Of a stretch of DNA of 64,000 nt, positions 18,205-26,098 are shown piece by piece. Both the position numbers and the translations under genes were made by a program. The stretch covers positions 186,001-250,000 of the forward strand of contig NZ_CP016027.1 of NCBI RefSeq assembly GCF_001663815.1, given 5' to 3'. The stretch's first letter is position 1; each line of letters starts with the position of its first letter. Source of the stretch: Halothiobacillus diazotrophicus (GTDB lineage Bacteria; Pseudomonadota; Gammaproteobacteria; Halothiobacillales; Halothiobacillaceae). The notes under the pieces are model-generated. The model ran no database searches. It saw only the letters and a list, made by a program, of their open reading frames with translations, and was not told where the DNA came from.

Positions 18205-19101
18205 ATGAACGATCAAGGTCAACAAAATCAGGGATATGGCATTCGGTCCAGGGGGCTGGTCGGGCTGATGCTGGCCATGGTGTCGGTGTTTTCGCCGCCA
18301 CTGCTTGCCGCTCCGACCCAGTCCTCGACGGCGGAGGACCGTGTCCAGACGCTGATCGATTCGCTGGGATTGCAACACCTGAATGCGGAGTCGGGCATGT
18401 ATTCGGTCGCGCGCGTCTCGGATCTCCAGGTCACCGCATCGGATGGCCAATCGCCAGCCAGCAATGCGATCTATTTCATGCTGACGCCCAAATATCGCGT
18501 CAATTACCTGCATTGGCTGTATTCCGACGACTACCAGACCCTGATCGAGGGAGGACCGGCCGATTACTACCTGTTCTATGCCGATGGTCACGTCGCCAAG
18601 TACACCATGGGACGCGATCTGGCGAAGGGACAGGTGCTCATGGTCCCCTGTCCGGCGGGTACCGCCAAGGCCATCGTGCTGCACAAGGAGGCGAAGTACC
18701 TGCTGGTCAGTTCCGTGCTGTCGCCGGCCTGGAGTCCACAGCGCGCACGCATCGGAGCCGACTACGCCTTCCTCAAGAAGTATGGGAGCAAGGCCGACTG
18801 GGCGACACCGGGGTTTCTGACGTTCCTGATCGGACCGAATTTCGCCCATACGATCGGTGCGGACAACAAGGGGTTTTCGCTGGACGTTGACGGCAACGAG
18901 CAACTGCTCTGGAAAGGCATGCAGCTCTCGGAGAAGCAGGTGCGCGTGGAACTGAAGAAGATGGCGGCTGCCGATCCGAATCGCGTCCTGACGATTACGT
19001 TTCTGGGCGAGGCTGCCCGCGCCGTGGCGATGAAGATGCAACGGATAGCGCATGAAATCGGGGTTCGTCAGGTGAAGATCCTGCCGGCCCACGATCATTG
19101 A
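18205..19101 (+). CDS. Secreted cupin_5 (DUF985-like) protein with ExbD-like C-terminal domain
   Basis: 298 aa with a signal peptide or N-terminal anchor (hydrophobic residues about 18-36). Residues about 45-190 follow the DUF985/cupin_5 pattern: a helix LIDSLGLQ, then SNAIYFMLTP, the HW-SDD block, YYLFYADG, and LLVSSVLSPAW. Residues about 222-295 (LDVDGNEQLL, KQVRVELKKM, AVAMKMQRIAHEIGV) align well by eye with the periplasmic domain of the ExbD encoded here. Function is unknown. It may touch the TonB machinery or be a small-molecule binding protein. It starts 17 bp after the deaminase stop in the same operon. Confidence 0.6.
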   Translation: MNDQGQQNQGYGIRSRGLVGLMLAMVSVFSPPLLAAPTQSSTAEDRVQTLIDSLGLQHLNAESGMYSVARVSDLQVTASDGQSPASNAIYFMLTPKYRVNYLHWLYSDDYQTLIEGGPADYYLFYADGHVAKYTMGRDLAKGQVLMVPCPAGTAKAIVLHKEAKYLLVSSVLSPAWSPQRARIGADYAFLKKYGSKADWATPGFLTFLIGPNFAHTIGADNKGFSLDVDGNEQLLWKGMQLSEKQVRVELKKMAAADPNRVLTITFLGEAARAVAMKMQRIAHEIGVRQVKILPAHDH

Positions 19102-19175
19102 GCGGCATTGACCATCAGGCGTGCATACCAAATGAATTCGTGCACTGGGGCGCTGATTGTGGAGTGTGATGAGTG

Positions 19176-20327
19176 ATGAATAGGCGAGTCTTGTTGCGTG
19201 GATTGATCCTGGTGGTCAGTGTCTGGCTGGCAACGGCCCAGGCTGAGGGGCTGGCTTCGGATCAGAAATCCGATTCGGCCATGGATCCGACCTTAAATCC
19301 GACCAAGGTCCCGCTGCGACCCAAGCTGGTCGTGGTGACCTATTTCGAGATCGGCAAGGATACGGGCGACAAGCCCGGCGAACTGCAGCACTGGGTGACG
19401 CGGGATCACCTCGATCGGGTGATTCCGGTGCCCGGCATGACGCATCCCGTGCGCGCCAATGCCGACGGCAGCGAGATCGCCGTGGTCGTCGGGCCCGGCC
19501 AGATCCGACCGGCAGTCAATCTCATGGCGTTGGGCCATGATGCCCGGTTCGATCTGCGCCAGAGCTACTGGCTGATCAACGGTATCGCCGGCGTGTCGCC
19601 GAACGATGGCACGATGGGCGCGGCCTTCTGGACGGATTACGTGGTGAACGGCGATCTGCTGCATCTGATCGATCCCCGGGAAATGCCCAAGGATTGGCCG
19701 GATGGCTATTACGCCATCGACAAGACCCGACCGGGGGAGGAACCGCGCGTGCCGGCCGGTTCTCCCGAAGACGTACGTACCTGGCCCAAGGACCAGGCGC
19801 ACCTCAACAGCCGGGGCACCGTTATCCAGCTCAATCCGAAATTGTTGCACTGGGCCTACGGGCTGACCAAGGGAATTTCCCTGCCACAGGATGCGGCGAT
19901 GAAGGCGGTGGATGCGGAATACACCGGTTTTCCGCTGGCGCAGCAGACGCCGAAAGTGGCCATCGGCGCCAATATCGCTTCGGAAACCTTCTGGCACGGT
20001 CGACTGATGGATGAATGGGCGCATCGCTGGGTGGCCTATGAAACCGATGGCAAGGCCCGACTGGGCACCACGGCCATGAACGATTCCGGTGCGCTGCTGG
20101 CCCTGTATTCCCTGACCCAGTCCGGCCTGGCCGACTGGAATCGGGCACTCCTGCTGCGGACGGCCAGCAATTTTGACGCGCAACCCCCGGGCATGACGGC
20201 GGAACAGAGCGCCAACGGCGAGCAGCACGGCGCGTACACCGGGTATGACGCCTCCCTGGAGTCGGCCTATCTCGTCGGCAGTCGGGTCGGCAAGGCGATC
20301 CTGGCCGGCAAGGCGCCGACGCCATGA
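19176..20327 (+). CDS. Secreted NUP-family protein 5 (altered active-site motif)
   Basis: 383 aa with signal peptide (VSVWLATAQA-EG). The NUP framework is kept (PKLVVVTYFEIGKDTGDKPGE, WLINGIAGVSP, SETFWHG, RTASNF with N332). The putative ribose motif is M301-N302-D303, so the Glu thought to hold the ribose hydroxyls is lost. The glycine-rich stretch is VVVGPGQIRPA instead of TGMG. It also has an insertion of about 25 residues around GEEPRVPAGSPEDV. It may bind rather than cleave its ligand, or act on a different sugar. It is the last NUP gene of the operon. Confidence 0.78.
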   Translation: MNRRVLLRGLILVVSVWLATAQAEGLASDQKSDSAMDPTLNPTKVPLRPKLVVVTYFEIGKDTGDKPGELQHWVTRDHLDRVIPVPGMTHPVRANADGSEIAVVVGPGQIRPAVNLMALGHDARFDLRQSYWLINGIAGVSPNDGTMGAAFWTDYVVNGDLLHLIDPREMPKDWPDGYYAIDKTRPGEEPRVPAGSPEDVRTWPKDQAHLNSRGTVIQLNPKLLHWAYGLTKGISLPQDAAMKAVDAEYTGFPLAQQTPKVAIGANIASETFWHGRLMDEWAHRWVAYETDGKARLGTTAMNDSGALLALYSLTQSGLADWNRALLLRTASNFDAQPPGMTAEQSANGEQHGAYTGYDASLESAYLVGSRVGKAILAGKAPTP

Positions 20328-20450
20328 CCGTCCGGGCCCGGTACATCGGCACCGAGATTAACCGTATGAATCATGTAGCCAGACCATGAGTCACGAATCG
20401 TTCCGAGTCCGTCAGCCATGACGATGCCCATTTAACGGAGAGAACACCCC

Positions 20451-21554
20451 ATGTCATTGATCAGGAATCCAGTATTGCGTATGCCCAACCCGTCCGGACG
20501 GCTCCGGTCGGCCCCGCGCCGTGTGATGACCTCCGTTGCAATGATGGCGCTGGTCGCGGCAGGGTGGCTGGGGGTGCCGCAGATCGCAGCGGCAGCGCCC
20601 GACATGACCTACCATCCACAGCCCCGTCTGGGCATTCTGGTCCCCATCGGTCCGCCGGACTACAGCGTGCTGATGTCGCAGTTCGTGAAGGAAAAGACGC
20701 TCAAATACGGACCGTTCACGTACTTCGTGGGCACCCTCAAGCAGGTGCCGACCGTCATCTGCATCCAGCCCTTCGGCGGGCCGGTCACCCGCGCGATGTC
20801 GGCCCAGGCGATGCTCACGCATTTCAATATCAAGGCCCTGATCTATCCGGGTACCTCGGGTGCGCATCTCGAGGCGGATCAGATGGTGATTGGCGATGTG
20901 GTGCTGGGTGCCAAGCACGTGAATTTCGCCAACTTCTTCATGACGAAAGCGGGCGATCTGATTCCCGACGAGTTCACTGCCGAGAGTGCGATGGGGCGCT
21001 TCAACATGCTGTATGCCAACCCGACCCTGCTGCACTATCTGGCCTGCTCGGCGACGGAGGTCGCCGCCAAGGCGAAAATGCCGGACTGGGTGAATCCCGG
21101 CGTGACGCAAGCGCATCCCAAGATCTTCTATTACGGGATTCAGGGTACTTCGACCATGTGGCTGGCGAACAAGGCGTTCATCCACAAGACCCATCAGGTC
21201 TTCCACGAGCTGGACGAGGATGGCGACTGGTTCTCCGCGGTCGTGGCGGCCATGTACGACGTGCCCTTCATCGAGGTCAGCACGATATCGGACAGCATTT
21301 TCGAATTTCCCGATACCGAGCGGGGCATTCCGGTGCCGCCCAAGTCGACCGACCCGGGGGTTCATGTGAAGAACGCCTCCGTACTGGCCCAGGACATGAG
21401 TAATCGGATTGCCGTGGCCCTGATCGGGCGCTATGGCGAAAAGATCCTCAAGGGGCATTACCCGACACCGGAAACCTCGCCGGTTCCCGATGCCTGGTAT
21501 GCCGACGCGGCCAATCCGCGAGACCTGCTCAAAGGCAAGGATTGCCTGCCCTGA
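20451..21554 (+). CDS. Secreted purine nucleoside phosphorylase-like protein
   Basis: 367 aa of the PNP_UDP superfamily but not of the NUP family. A long n-region and hydrophobic stretch (about residues 26-48) form a signal peptide ending near AAA-APD. PRLGILVPIGPPDYSVLM and LIYPGTSGAHLEADQMVIGDVV carry the fold, and D281 in STISDS matches the catalytic Asp of hexameric PNP and MTAN. The usual Met-Glu pair is replaced by ELDEDGDW. It is the last gene before a terminator. The Asp suggests it can act on 6-aminopurine nucleosides, unlike the Asn-bearing relatives. Confidence 0.75.
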   Translation: MSLIRNPVLRMPNPSGRLRSAPRRVMTSVAMMALVAAGWLGVPQIAAAAPDMTYHPQPRLGILVPIGPPDYSVLMSQFVKEKTLKYGPFTYFVGTLKQVPTVICIQPFGGPVTRAMSAQAMLTHFNIKALIYPGTSGAHLEADQMVIGDVVLGAKHVNFANFFMTKAGDLIPDEFTAESAMGRFNMLYANPTLLHYLACSATEVAAKAKMPDWVNPGVTQAHPKIFYYGIQGTSTMWLANKAFIHKTHQVFHELDEDGDWFSAVVAAMYDVPFIEVSTISDSIFEFPDTERGIPVPPKSTDPGVHVKNASVLAQDMSNRIAVALIGRYGEKILKGHYPTPETSPVPDAWYADAANPRDLLKGKDCLP

Positions 21555-21714
21555 TGGGCGTGGGGATGCGTGGTTCGAGGGGCCGGGCGTCCGATCCCTG
21601 TACTAGGGGCGGCACCCGTGAGGTAAGGGAAACGGATAGTAAAACTTTTGCGAAGGATTGCTTGATTCTCTGGCTTGTATAGCCGTCTTGAATCGTTTTG
21701 TGTGATGCGATGTT

Positions 21715-21742
21715 GCCGGGGTCAAAGTACCCCGGCTTTTTT
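21715..21742 (+). terminator. Rho-independent terminator of the + strand operon
   Basis: GCCGGGG (21715-21721) and CCCCGGC (21730-21736) form a perfect 7-bp GC stem with an 8-base loop followed by TTTTTT. It closes the long + strand operon. The stop codon of the convergent deaminase lies in the loop. Confidence 0.88.
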
Positions 21743-23131
21743 CAGCATGGTTCTGCTGGACCGGTTATGACGCTTGACCAGCATGTCAACGTCGAGCCCA
21801 ACGACCTGATGATCCTCGACCACGATCCGTCCGTTGATCAGTGAAAACCAGGCGCGCGCCGGTGCACAGGTGACGAGGGCGGCAACCGGATCCCCCAGGG
21901 CACCGGCATGGCCCAGATCGTCGATGCGGAAGGCGACAATATCCGCAGCCTTGCCGACTTCCAGACTGCCGATGTCGTCGCGCTGCAGCACCCGTGCGCC
22001 ACCGAGCGTAGCCAGTTCCAGCGCTTCCCGGGCGGAAAATCGGTCGGCGCGGGATTCGAAGCCGGGCCAGCCGACGCGCTGCAGCAGCATCGCCTGTCGC
22101 GCTTCGCCCAGCATGTGGTTGCCGTCGTTGCTGGCCGAGCCGTCCACGCCCAGGCCGACCCGCACCCCCAGATCCACCATCCGACGCACCGGCGCGATGC
22201 CGGAAGCGAGAATCATGTTGCTGCTCGGGCAATGACAGACCCCGGAGCAATGATGGGCCATTCGCTGAATTTCCGGTTCCGTCGGGTGCACCATGTGCGC
22301 GAACCAGACGTCCGCGCCCATCCACTCCACCGACTCGGCGTATTCCAGCGGACGCATGCCGAATTGTTCGAGGCAGAAACGATCCTCATCCAGGGTTTCG
22401 GCCAGATGGGTGTGCAGCCCGACGCGGCGGTAGCTTCGGGCTAGCCGCGCGCTTTCGCGCATGAGGTCGCCGGTGACGCTGAACGGGGAGCAGGGGGCGA
22501 GACCGATCCGAACCATGGCGAGCGGTTCCGGGTCGTGAAAGGTTTCGATGACCCGCTGGCTGTCCTCGAGAATGGCCGCTTCGGATTCGACCACGCGATC
22601 CGGGGGAAGGCCGCCCTGGCTTTCGCCGAGGCTCATGCTGCCGCGGGTCGGATGAAAACGCACCCCCAGTTCCTGCGCGGCAGCAATCTCGTCATCGAGT
22701 CGAATGCCGTTGGGAAAGAGATAAAGATGATCGGCGACGGTGGTGGCGCCGGACAGCAGCAATTCGGCGAGGCCAACCTGTGTGCTGGTATAGATGGCCT
22801 CGGGATCCATTTCTGCCCATATGGGGTAGAGCATCTTCAGCCAATCGAAGAGTACCTTGCCTTCCCCGGTGCCGATGGTGCGGGTCAGGGTCTGGTAGAG
22901 ATGATGATGGCAATTGACGAGGCCCGGCGTGACGACACAGCCCTGAGCATCGAGGATTCGGTCCGGTTGGCGGTTGCCGGGATCCTGCTGGATCCAGAGC
23001 AGCATTCGGGCGGCGGAATCGATGTGGACGATCCGTGAATCGACGACGAGGAGGCTGGCATGGGGCAACTCCTCGCGGTCGGCATTCATGGTGACCAGAA
23101 CGTCGGCATTATGGATGAGGATTCGATTCAT
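21722..23131 (-). CDS. 8-oxoguanine deaminase / guanine deaminase-type amidohydrolase
   Basis: Cytoplasmic amidohydrolase of 469 aa. Metal ligands are in NCHHHLYQTLTR (H75, H77), THLAET, and GLGVDGSASND. The block TRGSMSLGESQGGLPPD is characteristic of 8-oxoguanine deaminases (8-oxoguanine to urate), which also act on related purines. The start at 23131 is the first Met giving the usual family opening. It is the last gene of the exbB-exbD-tonB operon on this strand. 8-oxoguanine deamination yields urate directly, so it feeds the allantoin branch without xanthine dehydrogenase. Confidence 0.85.
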   Translation of the reverse strand: MNRILIHNADVLVTMNADREELPHASLLVVDSRIVHIDSAARMLLWIQQDPGNRQPDRILDAQGCVVTPGLVNCHHHLYQTLTRTIGTGEGKVLFDWLKMLYPIWAEMDPEAIYTSTQVGLAELLLSGATTVADHLYLFPNGIRLDDEIAAAQELGVRFHPTRGSMSLGESQGGLPPDRVVESEAAILEDSQRVIETFHDPEPLAMVRIGLAPCSPFSVTGDLMRESARLARSYRRVGLHTHLAETLDEDRFCLEQFGMRPLEYAESVEWMGADVWFAHMVHPTEPEIQRMAHHCSGVCHCPSSNMILASGIAPVRRMVDLGVRVGLGVDGSASNDGNHMLGEARQAMLLQRVGWPGFESRADRFSAREALELATLGGARVLQRDDIGSLEVGKAADIVAFRIDDLGHAGALGDPVAALVTCAPARAWFSLINGRIVVEDHQVVGLDVDMLVKRHNRSSRTMLKKAGVL

Positions 23132-23180
23132 GCGGGCTTCTTGGGTTGAGGCGGTTATCTGCTGTGGTGCCGCCCCGCGC

Positions 23181-23197
23181 GGGAGCCTGTGGCTCCC
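23181..23197 (-). other. Hairpin between tonB and the deaminase gene
   Basis: GGGAGCC-TGT-GGCTCCC forms a perfect 7-bp stem with a 3-base loop in the 99-bp spacer. No T-run follows on the minus strand, so read-through into the deaminase is likely. It may set the ratio of tonB to deaminase mRNA. Confidence 0.4.
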
Positions 23198-23230
23198 CGG
23201 CTTACGAACACGCACCTTGGGCCGGTTCCG

Positions 23231-24079
23231 TTACTGATCGCTCAGCTTGAACTGGATCACCTGTTCCACCTGACCATCAACCGCCTTGCCGTCTACCATC
23301 TTGGGCTTGAACTCCCAGTGCTTGACCGCATCCACGGCAGCGCGATCGAACAGGCGTGGCGGGTTCGATTCGATGACGGTCACGTGGTCGACATGTCCGT
23401 CGGCCGTGACGGTGAACCGGAGCTTGACCCAGCCTTCGATACCGGCGTTCAAGGCACGTCGCGGATAGTCCGGCTTCACGCGGCTGACGCTTTTCGCTTC
23501 GCTGCTCGCACCGGCTTGCGCGGGTTTGGGTGGTGCCGGTTCGGCGGGCTTGGGCGGTGCCGGTGGCGCCTTCTCGGCCACGGGTTTCGGGGGTGGCGTC
23601 GGTTTTGGCGGTTCCTTGGGCGGCTCTACCTTTTTCGGCTTGGGCTTATGCGGCTTCGGCTTCTCGTGATGAACCGGCTTTGGCTTGGGCGGCTCCTGAA
23701 TCGGCGATTTCGGTAGCGGCTTGGGCGGCTCGGTCTTGATCGGATCCGGCTTTGGCGGTGGCGTCGGCTCAGGCGGCGGTGGCGGCGGTGGCGGCACCGG
23801 CTCCGGTGGTGGCGGGGGTTCCGGGGGCGGGGGCTCCACGGGCTTGGGCGGCGTGGGTGCCGGCATGGACATGGGGATGAATTCGGTGACCTGGGTGATT
23901 TTCTCCGGTGCTTTCTTGTGTTGGGTCGACACATAGGCGATGCCGGCGATCAGCGCTGCTTCGATCACCAAGGCCACCATGATCGCCTTGGGCAAGGAGA
24001 GGCGCCGTTCCTTGGGAATGCTGAAATCCAGCGCGATGGGCGAGGAAACGGTTTCCGCCCGACTCATCGTGGGTTTCAC
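23231..24079 (-). CDS. tonB: TonB protein with long proline-rich spacer
   Basis: Links inner-membrane energy to outer-membrane receptors. 282 aa, GTG start at 24079 overlapping the exbD stop and preceded by GAGGTG; an ATG at 24067 has no ribosome site. One membrane helix lies at about residues 33-50. A spacer of about 120 residues, mainly Pro, Lys and Glu, spans the periplasm. The C-terminal domain (VKPDYPRRALNAGIEGWVKLRFTV, VIESNPPRLFDRAAVDAVKHWEF) is a standard TonB C-terminus. It is the only tonB in the window and presumably serves both receptors. Confidence 0.95.
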   Translation of the reverse strand: MKPTMSRAETVSSPIALDFSIPKERRLSLPKAIMVALVIEAALIAGIAYVSTQHKKAPEKITQVTEFIPMSMPAPTPPKPVEPPPPEPPPPPEPVPPPPPPPPEPTPPPKPDPIKTEPPKPLPKSPIQEPPKPKPVHHEKPKPHKPKPKKVEPPKEPPKPTPPPKPVAEKAPPAPPKPAEPAPPKPAQAGASSEAKSVSRVKPDYPRRALNAGIEGWVKLRFTVTADGHVDHVTVIESNPPRLFDRAAVDAVKHWEFKPKMVDGKAVDGQVEQVIQFKLSDQ

Positions 24080-24492
24080 TTTTTCACCTCACTGGTAGCG
24101 ATGCCGACGCCGGAGATGCCCTGAGCGCGGGCGACGTCCATGACGGCGAGCAGGTTCTGCAGGGAGACCTGCTTGTCGCCGGCGATGATGACCTGGAGTT
24201 CCTGGGTCTTGTCCTGGTGCATCTTGTTCAGGTAGGCGGCCAGCTGATCCTTGTCCATGGTCTGGTCGGCGATGTGCATGGAACCGTCTTCGGCGACGCC
24301 GATGACGACCTGGGTGGTGGGCAGCTTGTCTGCGGTGCTGGCGCCGGGGAGGTTGAGCTGCACGCCGGTGCCGGGAATCATCTTGAGCGTCACCATGATG
24401 AAGAACACGAGCAGGAACATCATGATGTCGATCATCGGGATGATCTCGATCCGCGGACGCTCGGCATCCAGGTAGTGATATCGCTTGGCCAT
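24076..24492 (-). CDS. exbD: ExbD-like protein, copy B
   Basis: 138 aa, identical to copy A except for the C-terminal Lys. It has a single membrane helix with the conserved Asp and a periplasmic domain. Its stop overlaps the GTG of tonB, giving a coupled exbB-exbD-tonB operon. The third-position differences from copy A cluster in the last 60 bases and the first codons of the gene. Confidence 0.95.
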   Translation of the reverse strand: MAKRYHYLDAERPRIEIIPMIDIMMFLLVFFIMVTLKMIPGTGVQLNLPGASTADKLPTTQVVIGVAEDGSMHIADQTMDKDQLAAYLNKMHQDKTQELQVIIAGDKQVSLQNLLAVMDVARAQGISGVGIATSEVKK

Positions 24493-24518
24493 GGTGGGTT
24501 ACCTCGTCGTTCCGCGGC

Positions 24519-25214
24519 TCAGGACAGGGTGGCCTGGGGCTGGCTGCCGATGGGCGGGTTCTCGGGCGTGGCCGCCTGCGCGCCGTAGGCCTCGCTCGGG
24601 GTGACGCCGCCGCCATGGATGCGGTTGATGACCATGGTCTTGAGCAGCTCCATCTGATGCATGGTCAGGCGGACGCGCTTGCTGAAGTAGTTGAGGAACA
24701 CCACGGTGATGATGGCGATGAGCAGACCGCCGCCGGTGGCGATGAGGGCATGGCCGATCCCGCCCGTGACGGCGTTGGGATCCTTGGAATCACCCAGCAC
24801 GTCGAAGGTCTCGATCATGCCGATGATGGTGCCGAACAGGCCCAGCAGCGGGGCTAAGGTCACGGTGGTGTCGAGGATCCACAGCATGCGGTCGAGCTTG
24901 GGCAGCTGCCACAGCATGGACTCCTCGATATGCCGGTCCATCACCTCGGCCGTCTCGCCGCGGGAGTTGAGCGCGACGGAGAGCACCACGGCCTGCGGCG
25001 CACCGGCATAGTGGTCGGCCACCTGCTGCAGGCTCTTGCGATCGCCGTAGCGCACCTTCTGCACGGCGTACTCCATGGCCAGGCCAGCCCGGATCACCCA
25101 GTTGAAGAAATAGAGGCGTTCGATGATGACCGCCAGGGCAATCAGGAGCAGCAGGGCCATCAGCGGCAGCAGACCGCCGGACATGACACTCAACTTAATC
25201 AAATAATCCAACAT
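24519..25214 (-). CDS. exbB: ExbB-like proton channel protein, copy B
   Basis: 231 aa, identical in sequence to copy A. It is the first gene of the operon exbB-exbD-tonB-8-oxoguanine deaminase. Its 220-bp leader is also shared with copy A, so both operons probably respond to the same signals. Confidence 0.95.
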   Translation of the reverse strand: MLDYLIKLSVMSGGLLPLMALLLLIALAVIIERLYFFNWVIRAGLAMEYAVQKVRYGDRKSLQQVADHYAGAPQAVVLSVALNSRGETAEVMDRHIEESMLWQLPKLDRMLWILDTTVTLAPLLGLFGTIIGMIETFDVLGDSKDPNAVTGGIGHALIATGGGLLIAIITVVFLNYFSKRVRLTMHQMELLKTMVINRIHGGGVTPSEAYGAQAATPENPPIGSQPQATLS

Positions 25215-25355
25215 GGCGAAGCCTCACGAATCGAGAAAAAAGGTCCGGTTGATCGGGTTCAAACTGGCTTGAAGCGCCCGGAATTGACCGGTGCGCGAAG
25301 TCGTATCTAGCAATGCAAAAAACTGGCCAATTGTTCAAGAAATTCGCAAGCCACT

Positions 25356-25372
25356 GTTAACATTGGGTTAAC
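25356..25372 (-). promoter_or_regulatory. Twin GTTAAC palindromes upstream of exbB copy B
   Basis: Same site as at 8315-8331: two GTTAAC palindromes 11 bp apart centre to centre. Its presence in both exbB leaders follows from the repeat, so this is not independent support for function. Confidence 0.35.
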
Positions 25373-25434
25373 GGCGCGTGAAATGGAAAGTTCGGCAAAA
25401 TCAGCCCGGCAAATTCGGCACCGAGGTTGAGCAC

Positions 25435-25725
25435 CTGAGTTATGCCATGCATTCAATTAGTGCGGAAAATCCGGCCAGATTGACGATTGTCTGGAAAGGC
25501 CCGTGAAGACGCAGGATTGCTGAAATGCCGCCAGAATGACGGACGCGATACCCCAGCATGGGATTCCGTTGGATGGAAGGCGATTCGCTGTATTCCGGGC
25601 AATTGACCGGGCACGCCATGCGATGGTGCACGAAAGCGTCCCGTGGTCAGCATTTAGGATTGAGCGGACAATCCGCTTGCCCCGTACTGTCAGGTCAGCG
25701 CGGATCATCAGGACAGAGCGGGCCG
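25435..25725. other. Unique intergenic DNA beyond repeat copy B
   Basis: About 290 bp between the end of the repeat and the small - strand gene. It contains a small hairpin (AGCGGA at 25663-25668 with TCCGCT at 25672-25677) and GTCAGGTCAG occurring twice near 25690 and 25727. No coding frame is convincing. Confidence 0.4.
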
Positions 25726-26049
25726 TCAGGTCAGACAAAGGGGATCAACGATGCCCGCCTGCCAGGGAACAAGGGTTTTGCCCGTACGCGCAGTTGCCGG
25801 CTGCGGCGGTGTGGTTCTGGGCGGCGTGGCAGGTTCTTCCGCCAGAGCCATCCGTACCCGTGCCTGTTCCGGCAACAAGGGAAGAAACCCCGACTTCATG
25901 ATTTCTTCTGCATCGCTCATGCCCAGACGATTCAGATGGTCTGCGGGGGCCGCGAGAAAATCCTCGAAGCTCAGCCCCGTTTGTTGGAGGCGACAGGCCT
26001 GATAGATCTCGGCCCAGGTTTCGATCACTTCGTCGGCGTAGGTAGTCAT
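25726..26049 (-). CDS. Small protein of unknown function, divergent from WYL regulator
   Basis: 107 aa from the ATG at 26049, with GGAGCG as ribosome site. The first 70 residues look helical and acidic (ADEVIETWAEIYQACRLQQ, LSFEDFLAAPADHLNRLGM, GFLPLLPEQARVRM). The rest is a Pro/Ala/Thr-rich tail. There is no signal peptide or membrane helix. A near-consensus sigma-70 promoter lies 43 bp or so upstream of the ATG. I do not recognise the family. It could be controlled by the divergent WYL protein. Confidence 0.6.
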   Translation of the reverse strand: MTTYADEVIETWAEIYQACRLQQTGLSFEDFLAAPADHLNRLGMSDAEEIMKSGFLPLLPEQARVRMALAEEPATPPRTTPPQPATARTGKTLVPWQAGIVDPLCLT

Positions 26050-26098
26050 GATGGCGCTCCTATGTGCGATTACGTGCCTAGAAACAAGACACACCCAA

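Larger units (their letters stand above)
24072..25434 (-). repeat. 1,363-bp inverted repeat, copy B
   Basis: Reverse complement of 8253-9615 (copy A) with about a dozen mismatches and equal length. This copy keeps the complete exbB-exbD-tonB operon and is therefore more likely the source. The two copies face each other across about 14.5 kb. Confidence 0.93.

Noticed and set aside
21834-22444. + strand open frames inside the 8-oxoguanine deaminase gene
   Set aside because: Shadows of the minus-strand gene, with no ribosome site or recognisable product.
8253-25434. Composite transposon bounded by the exbBD repeats
   Set aside because: No transposase, terminal inverted repeats or target-site duplication were seen. 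The repeat consists of host genes, so duplication or gene conversion explains it better.
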